DNA from: Leeuwenhoekiella marinoflava DSM 3653
Lineage (GTDB): Bacteria > Bacteroidota > Bacteroidia > Flavobacteriales > Flavobacteriaceae
Assembly: GCF_900129005.1 (NCBI RefSeq)
Contig: NZ_FQUN01000015.1
Span: forward strand, 1-64,000
Direction of reading: 5' to 3'
Length of the DNA: 64,000 nucleotides
Shown here: one piece after another, positions 52,256 through 60,400 of the stretch
How the letters are laid out: every line of letters begins with the position of its first letter
Position numbering within the stretch: the first letter of the stretch is position 1
Notes under the pieces: model-generated
The model's input: the letters and a program-made list of their open reading frames with translations, nothing else
What the model was told of the DNA's origin: nothing
Database searches by the model: none
Translations under genes and position numbers: made by a program

Positions 52256-53923
52256 TTAGTTTAAGTTTGAAATTTTACCACCGTCTAGCCATAGCGTACG
52301 CTCGCAACAGTTTTGCCACGCCCGGTCTTTACTGGCTACAATTACTGCCCAATTATTAGACTTGTCAAAAATGAAATTGACAATGCGCTCTTTTTCTTCG
52401 GTAGAAAATTTAGTTAGGGGTTCTTTTAAGATCAAGACTTTAGGTTTGCGAACAATACTGCGTGCCATCACAATTTTATCTGCTATGGTACGTGATAGAC
52501 GTTGTCCTTCAGGCTTAATCATGGTGTGAAGCCCTTTTGGCTGCTCTTTAATAAAATCTGAAAGCCCCATATTTTTAATTGCCCAGTCCACGTCTTTTTC
52601 AGGTACCGTGGGATCGCCAAAAGTGATATTGTCTAAAATAGTCCCCTCAAATGGAGATTCTTCAGGAAAAGACTGTCCTAAGAGAGAACGGTAATGGTTA
52701 GGATTAATACCTTTTAACGATTTGTTATTGATGTAGAAATCACCAGAAGTTGGCTCAAGTATTCCTGCAATAATCTTTAATAAGGTGCTTTTTCCGCTTC
52801 CATTAGGACCGTTTATTAGAAGATGCTCTCCCGGATTTATAGTAAGCGAAATGTCTTTTAAAATAGTTTTGTTGTCTGATGTGTCAGTATAGCTGATTTC
52901 TTTCAGTTCAAGTGTTAGGTTATCAGCATCAGTAAAGGGCTTGTCAAGATCCTGAGGTTCTATTTGTTTATCTACAACCTGACCAACTTTTTCTAAAGCA
53001 GTAAGCAGATCGTAAAAGTTCTCAAGTCCTAAAATCAGTTTTTCAACGGAATTTATAATAAGCAGGATAATGATTTCTGCAGCAACAAATTGACCAATAT
53101 TCATCTGCTGATTAAGAACCAAAATACCACCTATTAGCAAGAGGCCAGCAGTTACAAGTACTTTGAAGCCTATCATCTGTATAAACTGAATACGTAAAAT
53201 TCTAAAGTGACTTTCACGAGAATCAATATAATCACTCACTAAAGAATCGTTTTTATCAATAGCAAGACTAGAGCGGCCAGAGAGTTTAAAGCTTACTAAC
53301 GTACGTGCGATTTCCTGAATCCAATGTGCAATTTTGTATTTGTATTTAGATTCTTTAAGACTGGTTTGCAAACCTGTGTTTCCCGTGAATTTAAATACGA
53401 GATAAATGAGTAAGACAAGCAGCAACCCATAAAAAATAAAAAAGGGATGATAAAAAGATAGCAGAATTAATCCGAAAATAATTTGAACTAAAGCTGCCGG
53501 AAAATCAAGCACCAGCTTATAAAGTCCTTTTTGAATAGTAAGAATATCAAAAAAACGGTTAGCCAATTCGGGCGGATAATAATCGTTGAGTTCACTCATT
53601 TTGATCTTTGGAAAGCGATAGGTGAACTCAAAAGACGCACGCGTAAATATTTTTTGCTGAATGTTTTCAACAATGCGTATTTGCATCAACTGAAGTGCAC
53701 CAACAAAGGCGACACCCAGAGTTACCAGTATAACAAGAATAATCCAAGAAGTGGTAATTTGCGCTCCTTGAATCAAGTTTACGATAGCCTGAATACCTAA
53801 GGGAAGTGATAAACTCACAATACCTGCAAATATGGCGTAGTAAAGAATCTGAAGAAAATCTTGCTTTTCTAATTGCAACAGGCGCACAAAACGTTGCCAA
53901 GGCGTTAATGATTTTTTATCCAT
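52256..53923 (-). CDS. ABC exporter, fused permease-ATPase with degenerate nucleotide-binding domain
   Basis: 555 residues: six-helix exporter domain (about 1-320) then a nucleotide-binding domain. Walker A is good (GPNGSGKST, near 375) and the Q-loop Gln is present (LLGQSFP). But the signature LSGGQ reads RLSRTIADKI, Walker B has Lys for Asp (LILKEPL), the D-loop is not SALD-like, and the switch His is replaced (VASKDR). ATP binding is plausible; normal hydrolysis is doubtful. Together with HlyD and TolC partners it looks like a type I secretion or efflux line. A membrane-peptidase C39 domain is absent. Confidence 0.88.
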   Translation of the reverse strand: MDKKSLTPWQRFVRLLQLEKQDFLQILYYAIFAGIVSLSLPLGIQAIVNLIQGAQITTSWIILVILVTLGVAFVGALQLMQIRIVENIQQKIFTRASFEFTYRFPKIKMSELNDYYPPELANRFFDILTIQKGLYKLVLDFPAALVQIIFGLILLSFYHPFFIFYGLLLVLLIYLVFKFTGNTGLQTSLKESKYKYKIAHWIQEIARTLVSFKLSGRSSLAIDKNDSLVSDYIDSRESHFRILRIQFIQMIGFKVLVTAGLLLIGGILVLNQQMNIGQFVAAEIIILLIINSVEKLILGLENFYDLLTALEKVGQVVDKQIEPQDLDKPFTDADNLTLELKEISYTDTSDNKTILKDISLTINPGEHLLINGPNGSGKSTLLKIIAGILEPTSGDFYINNKSLKGINPNHYRSLLGQSFPEESPFEGTILDNITFGDPTVPEKDVDWAIKNMGLSDFIKEQPKGLHTMIKPEGQRLSRTIADKIVMARSIVRKPKVLILKEPLTKFSTEEKERIVNFIFDKSNNWAVIVASKDRAWQNCCERTLWLDGGKISNLN

Positions 53924-53929
53924 AAAAAT

Positions 53930-54604
53930 TTAGGAGTTTAATAAATTTGATGTCAAGTGTATGAAATACTGTGATGGAGAGGTCTCAGCTCCACAATCTG
54001 TTAAAGATGTAAAATGATCCTTTAGAAAATGTTGATGTAGAGAACCTGCTAGGATGGTGCTCGCAAGGCTAGCCGGATAAGGATAACCTTCGTTTACATC
54101 TGCGATCATTTCCTTTAAGCGATTAGAGAGTCTTTTGTAAATCACAAAATATCCTTCTTTGTTTTCGTCATCAACTTCTTTTGTAAGATACGATTTAGAA
54201 TATTCATTAATCACGATCTTATTTAATGCGACCTCGTTGATATGATTAAATGATTGATCTTCTTCAACCTCACGCGTAAGAATCTCTATAGCTTGATTGA
54301 GTTTATGTTTAGGGTCATTAATATTAATTGTAGCAAATGCAAGCTGGTACTCTTTCCAACCCCAATACCAACTAGTGAGGTATATTAAAAATTTATGTTT
54401 ATTCTCAAAATATCGGTAAATCGAACTCTCATTTGACTCAATGCGCTCACCTAATTTTTTGAAGGTAAAATTGTCAAAACCTAATTCATTGATTAAAAGA
54501 ATGCCGTGCTCTACAATACGTTTACCTAAATCTGAAGATTCAGGATCTTTTAGGTAGATACTTTCATTTATCGAAATCTTTAAATTCCGAAGTAAATCAT
54601 TCAT
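53930..54604 (-). CDS. TetR/AcrR-family transcriptional regulator
   Basis: 224 residues. After a 20-residue extension comes a TetR helix-turn-helix (about 30-75: GFDNFTFKKLGERI, ESSIYRYFENKHKFL). The C-terminal ligand domain is not recognised. Six bases upstream of the ABC exporter in the same operon; TetR repressors usually control their neighbours. A 13-bp palindrome in its promoter spacer (54630-54642) is a likely operator. Confidence 0.9.
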   Translation of the reverse strand: MNDLLRNLKISINESIYLKDPESSDLGKRIVEHGILLINELGFDNFTFKKLGERIESNESSIYRYFENKHKFLIYLTSWYWGWKEYQLAFATININDPKHKLNQAIEILTREVEEDQSFNHINEVALNKIVINEYSKSYLTKEVDDENKEGYFVIYKRLSNRLKEMIADVNEGYPYPASLASTILAGSLHQHFLKDHFTSLTDCGAETSPSQYFIHLTSNLLNS

Positions 54605-54621
54605 AAGAAAATATTTATTCG

Positions 54622-54642
54622 CAAAACTAATAGTAAGACTAT
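54622..54642 (-). promoter_or_regulatory. TetR-operon promoter with palindromic operator candidate
   Basis: Minus strand TAGTTTTG at 54622-54629 is an exact TAnnTTTG box. Just upstream, ATAGT-CTT-ACTAT (54630-54642) is a perfect palindrome with a 3-bp centre, placed between the -7 and -33 regions, a classic repressor position. A direct repeat TATAGTTT (54682-54689 and 54696-54703) lies further upstream. Confidence 0.55.
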
Positions 54643-54742
54643 CAATTTTGAAAACTTTACAATTTATTTAAGCTATATCGTTATAGTTTGACAAGTATAG
54701 TTTTATTATGAAACGATTAGATCATGAATAATGAGTTTCTTA

Positions 54743-55603
54743 TCAATATGTTCTGGTCATATCTTCATCAATCACAATAATAAAATCGGCTTGATTTAAG
54801 TATTCCTTTTCTAGATTTTCGAGGTTCTTTTGAGAAACGCTTGTGATTGTAGCGTAGTTGAGGTTGGGTTCACTTTGTTGCAAATACCATAAAATACCCT
54901 CATGAAAATCACTATGAAATGAACCGTTGTAGTGTATAAATAGGCGGTCTGCTTCTCTATTTTTAAGAATAAAATGAGCCATTGTAGCATCTTTTATAGC
55001 TTGAGCCATTACTAATTTTGGAGTACCGTGTTCGCCCATCATGTTTAATATTTCGCTATAGCGTGGTAATTGAGGATCAAAAAGTATAGGCAAAGGAGCT
55101 ATCCATTGTTTTTCTTGAGCAGGAAGACTGTCTAAGACTTCAAAGCCTTGTTTGTAAACCATACTCGCATAGCGTCGCGGAATATTTGTGGCGATAAATT
55201 TTAAATTTTCCGCTTTAGCAAAATCAACAAGCGGTTGATAATCTGTTCTATGATTTGCCCAAAGTCGTGCGGTTGAATCTAATAGCTTGAGGTCTATGCT
55301 GTCTTTCAAATAAGCATTAAGTTGAGTTTGGTTATCTGCTTCGATCATTTCTGCGCCTAAAGTGACTTTTTGAGTTGCAGCCATATCTTTAGTGATTTCT
55401 AATTCTAACCAATGAGCGATAGGGTTATCATGCATTTCTCCAAAAAGAATGACATCTTTTTTATGCTGAAGGGAATCGAGCATCGTTTTATATGTGATCG
55501 AATTACCTGAAGCATCAAACAATTTGTAAGCCGGTTTATCCTGAGCAAAAAGAGTAGCAGGAAGGATTATAGATAATGCAACAAGCAGAAAATATTTTGG
55601 CAT
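54743..55603 (-). CDS. ChaN-family haem-binding-like (lipo)protein
   Basis: 286 residues with a signal peptide (LVALSIILPATLFAQ). ChaN/cofactor-haem-binding domain: DVILFGEMHDNPIAHWL, GAEMIEADNQTQLNAYL, ATNIPRRYASMVY, and IHYNGSFHSDFHEGI. ChaN proteins dimerise around haem in Campylobacter; a role in iron or haem handling is inferred. No Cys follows the signal, so it is probably periplasmic rather than lipidated. Stands alone. Confidence 0.88.
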   Translation of the reverse strand: MPKYFLLVALSIILPATLFAQDKPAYKLFDASGNSITYKTMLDSLQHKKDVILFGEMHDNPIAHWLELEITKDMAATQKVTLGAEMIEADNQTQLNAYLKDSIDLKLLDSTARLWANHRTDYQPLVDFAKAENLKFIATNIPRRYASMVYKQGFEVLDSLPAQEKQWIAPLPILFDPQLPRYSEILNMMGEHGTPKLVMAQAIKDATMAHFILKNREADRLFIHYNGSFHSDFHEGILWYLQQSEPNLNYATITSVSQKNLENLEKEYLNQADFIIVIDEDMTRTY

Positions 55604-55791
55604 GGTTCAGATTTTAAATCTAAAAGTACAATAATATGCGAAGTAAAAGTTGAGGTAAAATGTATTGAGGTAAGCCGATAGGTCACTAGAAAAAACAACT
55701 TTTTAACTTAAAAAAAAGCTTATCGCATTTTAATCTTGATCATCACGTAAATCTTAATTTCTTTATTAATCTAAATCGCGGCAGGGTTGAC

Positions 55792-55799
55792 TATCTTTG
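55792..55799 (+). promoter_or_regulatory. DEAD-box helicase promoter (-7 box)
   Basis: TATCTTTG, exact TAnnTTTG, 18 bases before the helicase ATG. Leader of about 14 nt. Confidence 0.62.
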
Positions 55800-55817
55800 C
55801 AGCTCTAAATAGAAATA

Positions 55818-56936
55818 ATGGCACAGAATTTTAAAGAGCTTGGTTTAAATAACGGATTGATCAAAGGATTAAATGAGTTGGGTATTGTAGCTCCAACAGC
55901 AATACAGGCTGAGGTGATCCCGCTACTTCTTGAAGGCAAAACACATTTGGTGGGGCAGGCACAAACCGGTACAGGTAAAACTGCTGCATACGGTTTGCCT
56001 ATTTTAGAGCAGGTGAACCCTAAACAAAAAAGTATTCAAGCTTTAATACTGTGTCCTACCCGTGAGTTAAGTCAGCAGGTAGCAAAACAGTTATTTCGAT
56101 TTACAAAATACACAGATAAGATTTTTACTGAAGCTGTCTATGGTGGAGAAAAAATAGACATCCAAATCAAAAATCTCACTCGTCCTACACACATTATTGT
56201 TGCAACTCCCGGAAGACTTATAGATTTACTTAATCGTAAGGCTATAGACTTATCTCAGGTAGAAACGGTTGTTTTAGATGAAGCTGATGAGATGCTGAGT
56301 ATGGGCTTTAAACAACAACTTGATGAAATTTTAGGTTTTGTACGTGATGTAGGGAATAAATGGTTATTTTCGGCAACAATGCCTCATGGAATTAAGCAAA
56401 TTGTGAACGAGCATATGAATGCTGATGCACATCGTATTCAAATAAGTAGAGATGTTGTTAATAAGAATATCGATCACAAGTTTTTACAATGTGATGAAAC
56501 TGATAAATTACCTATTCTTCTGGATTTCTTGAAAAGCAAAGGCGGGGAACGCGGTATTATCTTTTGTAAAACAAAAGCTGCCACTGCAAAATTAGCTAAA
56601 CAATTAGCTGCAAAAAATATTGCTGCGGAAGCCTTACAAGGAGATATGCTTCAGAAAGAGCGTGATAAAGTAATGCGTGCTTTTAAGAATGAAAGTCTTC
56701 GTTTATTAGTGGCTACAGACATAGCTGCGCGAGGTCTTGATGTGCAAGATCTTACTTTTGTGATTCATTATCAGATGCCAGATCAAGAGGAATATTATAC
56801 GCATCGTAGCGGTCGTACTGCACGAGCAGGAAAAGAAGGACTTTCGCTGGCCCTTGTAACGTCAAAAGAACTGCGTATTCTTAGAAATTATGAGAAAGCT
56901 TTGGGAATAGGTTTTGGTGAAATTAAAAGCCGTTAA
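55818..56936 (+). CDS. DEAD-box ATP-dependent RNA helicase
   Basis: 372 residues. Q motif (PTAIQAEVIP), I (AQTGTGKTAA), Ia (PTRELSQQ), II (VLDEADEML), III (SATMP), IV (GIIFCKT), V (ATDIAARGLDV) and VI (HRSGRTARAG) are all present. It ends about 40 residues after motif VI, so it lacks the basic C-terminal tail of RhlE and DbpA types. Acts on RNA structure or ribosome assembly; the substrate is unknown. It converges on trxA with 5 bases between. Confidence 0.95.
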   Translation: MAQNFKELGLNNGLIKGLNELGIVAPTAIQAEVIPLLLEGKTHLVGQAQTGTGKTAAYGLPILEQVNPKQKSIQALILCPTRELSQQVAKQLFRFTKYTDKIFTEAVYGGEKIDIQIKNLTRPTHIIVATPGRLIDLLNRKAIDLSQVETVVLDEADEMLSMGFKQQLDEILGFVRDVGNKWLFSATMPHGIKQIVNEHMNADAHRIQISRDVVNKNIDHKFLQCDETDKLPILLDFLKSKGGERGIIFCKTKAATAKLAKQLAAKNIAAEALQGDMLQKERDKVMRAFKNESLRLLVATDIAARGLDVQDLTFVIHYQMPDQEEYYTHRSGRTARAGKEGLSLALVTSKELRILRNYEKALGIGFGEIKSR

Positions 56937-56941
56937 TTCAA

Positions 56942-57238
56942 TTAATAACTTTCAATAACACTTTTTAAGTCAGCGCGGGTTAGCACTCCGCTCTGGCGCC
57001 ATACTTGTTTTCCATCTTTAAACAACATTAAAGTAGGAACACCACGCACTTGGAATTTTTGAGCAAGCGTTTGGTTCTTATCAACATCTATTTTGATAAT
57101 TTTGACTTTTTCGCCCATATCCTTTTTTACATCCTCAAGAATAGGAGCAAGTGTTTGACATGGGCCACACCATGTAGCAAAGAAATCTATTAAAACCGGG
57201 ATTTCTGAATCTGTAAGATTGCCAAAGCTTGTTTTCAT
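56942..57238 (-). CDS. trxA: Thioredoxin
   Basis: 98 residues, slightly short but complete. Redox site FFATWCGPCQTLAP, the cis-Pro loop RGVPTLMLF and a Lys/Asp pair in IDVDKN. A cytosolic disulfide reductant. YpdA in this window (24718) is related to its usual reductase family but is not its partner. Confidence 0.96.
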   Translation of the reverse strand: MKTSFGNLTDSEIPVLIDFFATWCGPCQTLAPILEDVKKDMGEKVKIIKIDVDKNQTLAQKFQVRGVPTLMLFKDGKQVWRQSGVLTRADLKSVIESY

Positions 57239-57410
57239 ACCTGCAAAATTAGAAGTATTATACCGATTAAGAAAATGCTTTAACTACATCTTAATACTAT
57301 GCTAAGATGTCTCCCTGCGTGCGTTAAAGGGCGTTAATGATTTACGTGAAGCATAACCTACTTTGTAATTTGCAAATGAACACATTAACTGACCGTTTAA
57401 AAATATAAAT

Positions 57411-58061
57411 ATGGAAAAGAGTAAAGAAAATGTACTGGTAGCAGGAGCAAACGGTACAACAGGAAAACAAGTTGTGAGTTATTTAAAAGAGTCTCAATAT
57501 TTCAATCCAATAGCAATGGTGCGTAAAGAAGAGCAACAAGAGCAATTTAAAATTCAAGATATTGATACCGTTCTGGGAGCTCTGGAAAAAGAATTGTCTC
57601 ACGTGGTTAAAGGAGTAGATAAAGTAATATTTGCTGCAGGTTCTGGTGGACATACCGGTCCTGAAAAAACTACTGCCGTAGATCAAGAAGGAGCAAAAAG
57701 TTTAATAAATGCTGCCAAAAATGCCGGAGTAAAGAAATTTGTGATGCTTAGTTCAATCAATGCAGATAATCCTGAAAGCAGCACTACGCTAAGACATTAT
57801 TTAGAAGCAAAAAGAAATGCAGATAATTACCTGAAAAAAAGCGGATTGGTTTACACAATCGTACGTCCTGGAACTTTAAAAAATGAAACCGGAACTCGTA
57901 AGATTGAAGCAGCAATAGATGTTGAACCCGGAGAAATTACAAGAGATGATGTGGCTTACACTTTAGTACACGTTCTTAATGATGATGTGGCGCAAAATGC
58001 CGTTTTTGAAATGATAGAAGGTGATGAGCGTATAGAAGATGCGATTAAACAGATGTTCTAA
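57411..58061 (+). CDS. NAD(P)-binding oxidoreductase (atypical SDR)
   Basis: 216 residues. Rossmann motif VLVAGANGTTGKQVVSYL at the N-terminus, FAAGSGGHTGPEKTTAVD, the KFVMLSSINAD strand and IVRPGTLKNETGTRK. Resembles NAD(P)-binding (YwnB/BVR-B-like) epimerase-type proteins, which lack the YxxxK pair of classic SDRs. Substrate unknown. Single gene. Confidence 0.88.
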   Translation: MEKSKENVLVAGANGTTGKQVVSYLKESQYFNPIAMVRKEEQQEQFKIQDIDTVLGALEKELSHVVKGVDKVIFAAGSGGHTGPEKTTAVDQEGAKSLINAAKNAGVKKFVMLSSINADNPESSTTLRHYLEAKRNADNYLKKSGLVYTIVRPGTLKNETGTRKIEAAIDVEPGEITRDDVAYTLVHVLNDDVAQNAVFEMIEGDERIEDAIKQMF

Positions 58062-58249
58062 AATGGCATCCCGTGTAAGATATCAAAAATACTCTAGTAA
58101 ATGTTGCAATCATGTTTTGTTGAAATTAGGCTTGATCCATATTTTAGACTTAATTAATCGCATTACTATTTGTTCATTGCAATATTGCGATTAATAAGTG
58201 TTTAGAAACTGTTAAATCAATGTAAAAAGAATCCAAATATCTCAATAGT

Positions 58250-58284
58250 AAAAAGCGGCATCATTAATTGATGTCGCTTTTTTA
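58250..58284 (+). terminator. Terminator downstream of the oxidoreductase gene
   Basis: GCGGCATC (58255-58262) pairs with GATGTCGC (58270-58277) with one G-U, 7-nt loop, A-run before and T-run after. It is about 190 bases past the gene. Confidence 0.75.
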
Positions 58285-58327
58285 TTACCCTTTTGCGAAC
58301 TAGCTCCTTTGAAATAAAAGCATAATG

Positions 58328-58401
58328 AAACCACACTGAAACCACAGTGAACCCACACTCCTACCACACTTTACCACAAAATCTGTGGGTGAGTGTGGTT
58401 T
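58328..58401. repeat. ACCACA-rich inverted repeat tract
   Basis: Outer arms AAACCACACT (58328-58337) and AGTGTGGTTT (58392-58401) are perfect complements; CCACAG/CTGTGG pairs also occur inside. Between them short ACCACACT-like units are repeated. Purpose not known. Confidence 0.55.
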
Positions 58402-58649
58402 GATCACGGATTGACTCTTGAGTTACCTATAAGCATTCCTATCTTGTCAATAGTATGTGTATAGTTATTGGGATTATGCGAATAGCTTAGATAAGGTGCA
58501 ATTACCCATTGAAGCCCTACAAGCTAGATCCCAGATGTGTGAAAAACTTTCCAAATCTGATCTCATTTATGTTGTAATGGTTTTAGAGGTGTATGAGAGG
58601 AGTGATGTGAATTTTGATCCTTACTTTGAATTACCGCTCTGTATTCAAC

Positions 58650-58784
58650 TATTTTTTAAACAGAAGTACAAACGCTTCAGCAGAATCCTTTAATGCCAAA
58701 GTAAAGGCTTTTAGAGGATCACAATTCAGAGGAGTGAGGAATACCGAATACTTCTTATATCGATTGATTAAATTATATTCTTAA
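58650..58784 (+). pseudogene. ISAon1-type transposase remnant (C-terminal end)
   Basis: In the frame ending at TAA 58782-58784 the translation contains TNASAESFNAKVKAFRG and FRGVRNTEYFLYRLIKLYS, the C-terminal signature of ISAon1/ISL3-type DDE transposases found in Bacteroidetes. Only about 40 residues remain; upstream the frame breaks and a separate 78-codon frame (58457-58693) of no recognised family overlaps it. A dead fragment next to a tRNA cluster. Confidence 0.65.
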
Positions 58785-58855
58785 AATCGTAAAAACCCAG
58801 ATTTTGGACTTGATCCAAAATAGACAAGATAAATTCAGATATTGTTACTCTAAAA

Positions 58856-58893
58856 AATGAAAAACCCTGTAAAGCAAGAGCCTTACAGGGTTT
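58856..58893 (-). terminator. Terminator after tRNA-Leu
   Basis: An 11-bp perfect stem (58862-58872 with 58883-58893, AAACCCTGTAA/TTACAGGGTTT), 10-nt loop, T-rich tail on the minus strand. Confidence 0.85.
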
Positions 58894-58905
58894 GTTCAAT
58901 TCTAG

Positions 58906-58991
58906 TGGTACCCGGAATGGGACTTGAACCCACACGTACAAAGTACACACGGCCCTCAACCGTGCCTGTCTACCAATTTCAGCATCCGGGT
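58906..58991 (-). tRNA. tRNA-Leu (GAG)
   Basis: 86 bases including an encoded CCA (58906-58908). Acceptor ACCCGGA/TCCGGGT, anticodon stem CACGG/CCGTG with loop TTGAGGG, a variable arm of class II length, and a GTTCAAGTC T-loop. Reads CUC/CUU leucine codons. Confidence 0.95.
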
Positions 58992-59049
58992 TTGTTTAAT
59001 TCAAAAATACATTAAAATTAAAACCAGCTGTTGCTGTTGTTTGAATTTG

Positions 59050-59122
59050 TGACTTGGCTGGGGCTCGAACCCAGGACCCTCTCCTTAAAAGGGAGATGCT
59101 CTGCCAACTGAGCTACCAAGTC
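59050..59122 (-). tRNA. tRNA-Lys (TTT), copy 1
   Basis: 73 bases, CCA not encoded. Acceptor GACTTGG/CCAAGTC, D-arm with AGCTCAGTTGGCAGAGC, anticodon stem TCTCC/GGAGA with loop CTTTTAA, T-loop GGGTTCGAGCCC. Identical over its whole length to the copy at 59193. Confidence 0.97.
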
Positions 59123-59150
59123 GGTAATATTTAGTTCAATTCAAGACAAT

Positions 59151-59184
59151 CTTAAAAAAAAAACCAGATGTTGAGATCTGGTTT
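59151..59184 (-). terminator. Terminator between the two tRNA-Lys genes
   Basis: A 9-bp perfect stem (59161-59169 with 59176-59184, AAACCAGAT/ATCTGGTTT), 6-nt loop and about ten T's on the minus strand; it ends the upstream tRNA-Lys transcript. Confidence 0.85.
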
Positions 59185-59192
59185 ATATTTTG

Positions 59193-59265
59193 TGACTTGG
59201 CTGGGGCTCGAACCCAGGACCCTCTCCTTAAAAGGGAGATGCTCTGCCAACTGAGCTACCAAGTC
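59193..59265 (-). tRNA. tRNA-Lys (TTT), copy 2
   Basis: 73 bases, identical in sequence to copy 1, anticodon TTT. It has its own terminator, so the pair is a tandem duplication with separate transcription units rather than one processed precursor. Confidence 0.97.
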
Positions 59266-59386
59266 TTTCCTCAAATGCGGGTGCAAATATACATCCATTT
59301 TTTTGATCTATACAAGTCTTTTTGTGATAAATTTGAATAAAAATCACGAAGCGGATATAGGATTCTGAAAATCAGTAAATTTAACA

Positions 59387-59905
59387 ATGAAAATATATTT
59401 AATAGGCTATATGGGGTCGGGTAAATCTACTCTAGGGAAGGTTTTAGCTCGTGAAAAAGAGATGGACTTTATCGATTTTGATGATTACCTAGAAGGAAAA
59501 GAAGGGAAACGTATAGCAGAAATATTTGAAGAAAAAGGTGAAATCTATTTTAGAAAGCAAGAAGCTCATTACCTTCAGGAGCTATTAGAAGGCTTTGATA
59601 ATACGATTATAAGTCTTGGGGGAGGTACGCCTTGCTATGGTAACGCAATGGAGCGTATAAAAGCTGCTGAAGGAACTTCGGTATACATAAATGTACCTGT
59701 AGATGAGTTAACGAGACGTTTGTGGTCGCAACGGGATCATAGACCTGTCTTAAAACACCAAAACACACCTGAAAAGTTAGAAGAGTTTGTGCGCAAGCAT
59801 TTATTTGAGCGTAGTTATTATTACAATCAGGCAGCTATAAAAATAATGGTCAAGGGGCAATCTGTGCCGCAATTGGTAAACGAACTCGGCGAAAAACTAT
59901 TCTAG
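59387..59905 (+). CDS. aroK: Shikimate kinase
   Basis: 172 residues. Phosphorylates shikimate in aromatic amino-acid synthesis. P-loop GYMGSGKST, shikimate-binding IDFDDYLE, EIYFRKQEAHYL, SLGGGTPCY and the lid RDHRPVL are present. It overlaps the convergent PRTase gene by 9 bases at the 3' end. Confidence 0.96.
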   Translation: MKIYLIGYMGSGKSTLGKVLAREKEMDFIDFDDYLEGKEGKRIAEIFEEKGEIYFRKQEAHYLQELLEGFDNTIISLGGGTPCYGNAMERIKAAEGTSVYINVPVDELTRRLWSQRDHRPVLKHQNTPEKLEEFVRKHLFERSYYYNQAAIKIMVKGQSVPQLVNELGEKLF

Positions 59906-60400
59906 TACTGCTGAGTCTTTACCGGGCTTAAAGCGAACCTTAACACGTTCCTGTAAAGAAGTGCTTAGAGAGATTCCTTTAAAATCAGCTTTAACTGGAT
60001 ACTTTTTATGATTTCTGTTTACTAATACTGCAGTTTTGAACTTTTTTAGCGGTACATCAAGAAAATGTTTAACTCCATAAATGAGTGTGGTTCCCGAATT
60101 CAAAACATCATCAATCAATACAAGAGATTTATCCTGATATTCTTTTGATTCTAATGAAGTCTCAACAGTACCTTGTGGAGCCGTTTTATTCATAGTCACT
60201 TTACAAAGTGTACAGTTGAGGTCAGATACCTCTTCTAGAATCGCTTTAAGGCGCTCTGCGATTACATAGCCATTTAGAGCAATACCGGCAAGAATGATTT
60301 CCTGCTCGTCTACATTACTCTCGTAAATTTGATACGCAATGCGGCGTATTTTATTTTGAATATCCTCGTGATTGAGTATGGTCTGCACAGCAGTTTTCAT
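59897..60400 (-). CDS. Phosphoribosyltransferase-domain protein (PyrR-like)
   Basis: 167 residues. Type I PRTase fold with the PRPP loop LVLIDDVLNSGTTL and an N-terminal GIALNGYVIAERL strand-turn. PyrR-like in length and pattern, but the region for UPRT or RNA-binding activity is not decisive. Substrate unknown. Overlaps the TPMT-like gene by 4 bases and converges on aroK. Confidence 0.87.
   Translation of the reverse strand: MKTAVQTILNHEDIQNKIRRIAYQIYESNVDEQEIILAGIALNGYVIAERLKAILEEVSDLNCTLCKVTMNKTAPQGTVETSLESKEYQDKSLVLIDDVLNSGTTLIYGVKHFLDVPLKKFKTAVLVNRNHKKYPVKADFKGISLSTSLQERVKVRFKPGKDSAVLE

Larger units (their letters stand above)
58062..58456. other. Intergenic region with terminator and a repeat-rich tract
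   Basis: No gene seen. A terminator lies at 58250-58284. From 58328 the units ACCACACT / ACCACAGT / CCCACACT recur four or five times, and the first (58328-58337, AAACCACACT) pairs perfectly with 58392-58401. The origin of the tract is unknown; it borders a transposase remnant. Confidence 0.45.

Noticed and set aside
58328-58401. CRISPR array
   Set aside because: Units are only about 8 bases, spacing is irregular and no cas genes are near.
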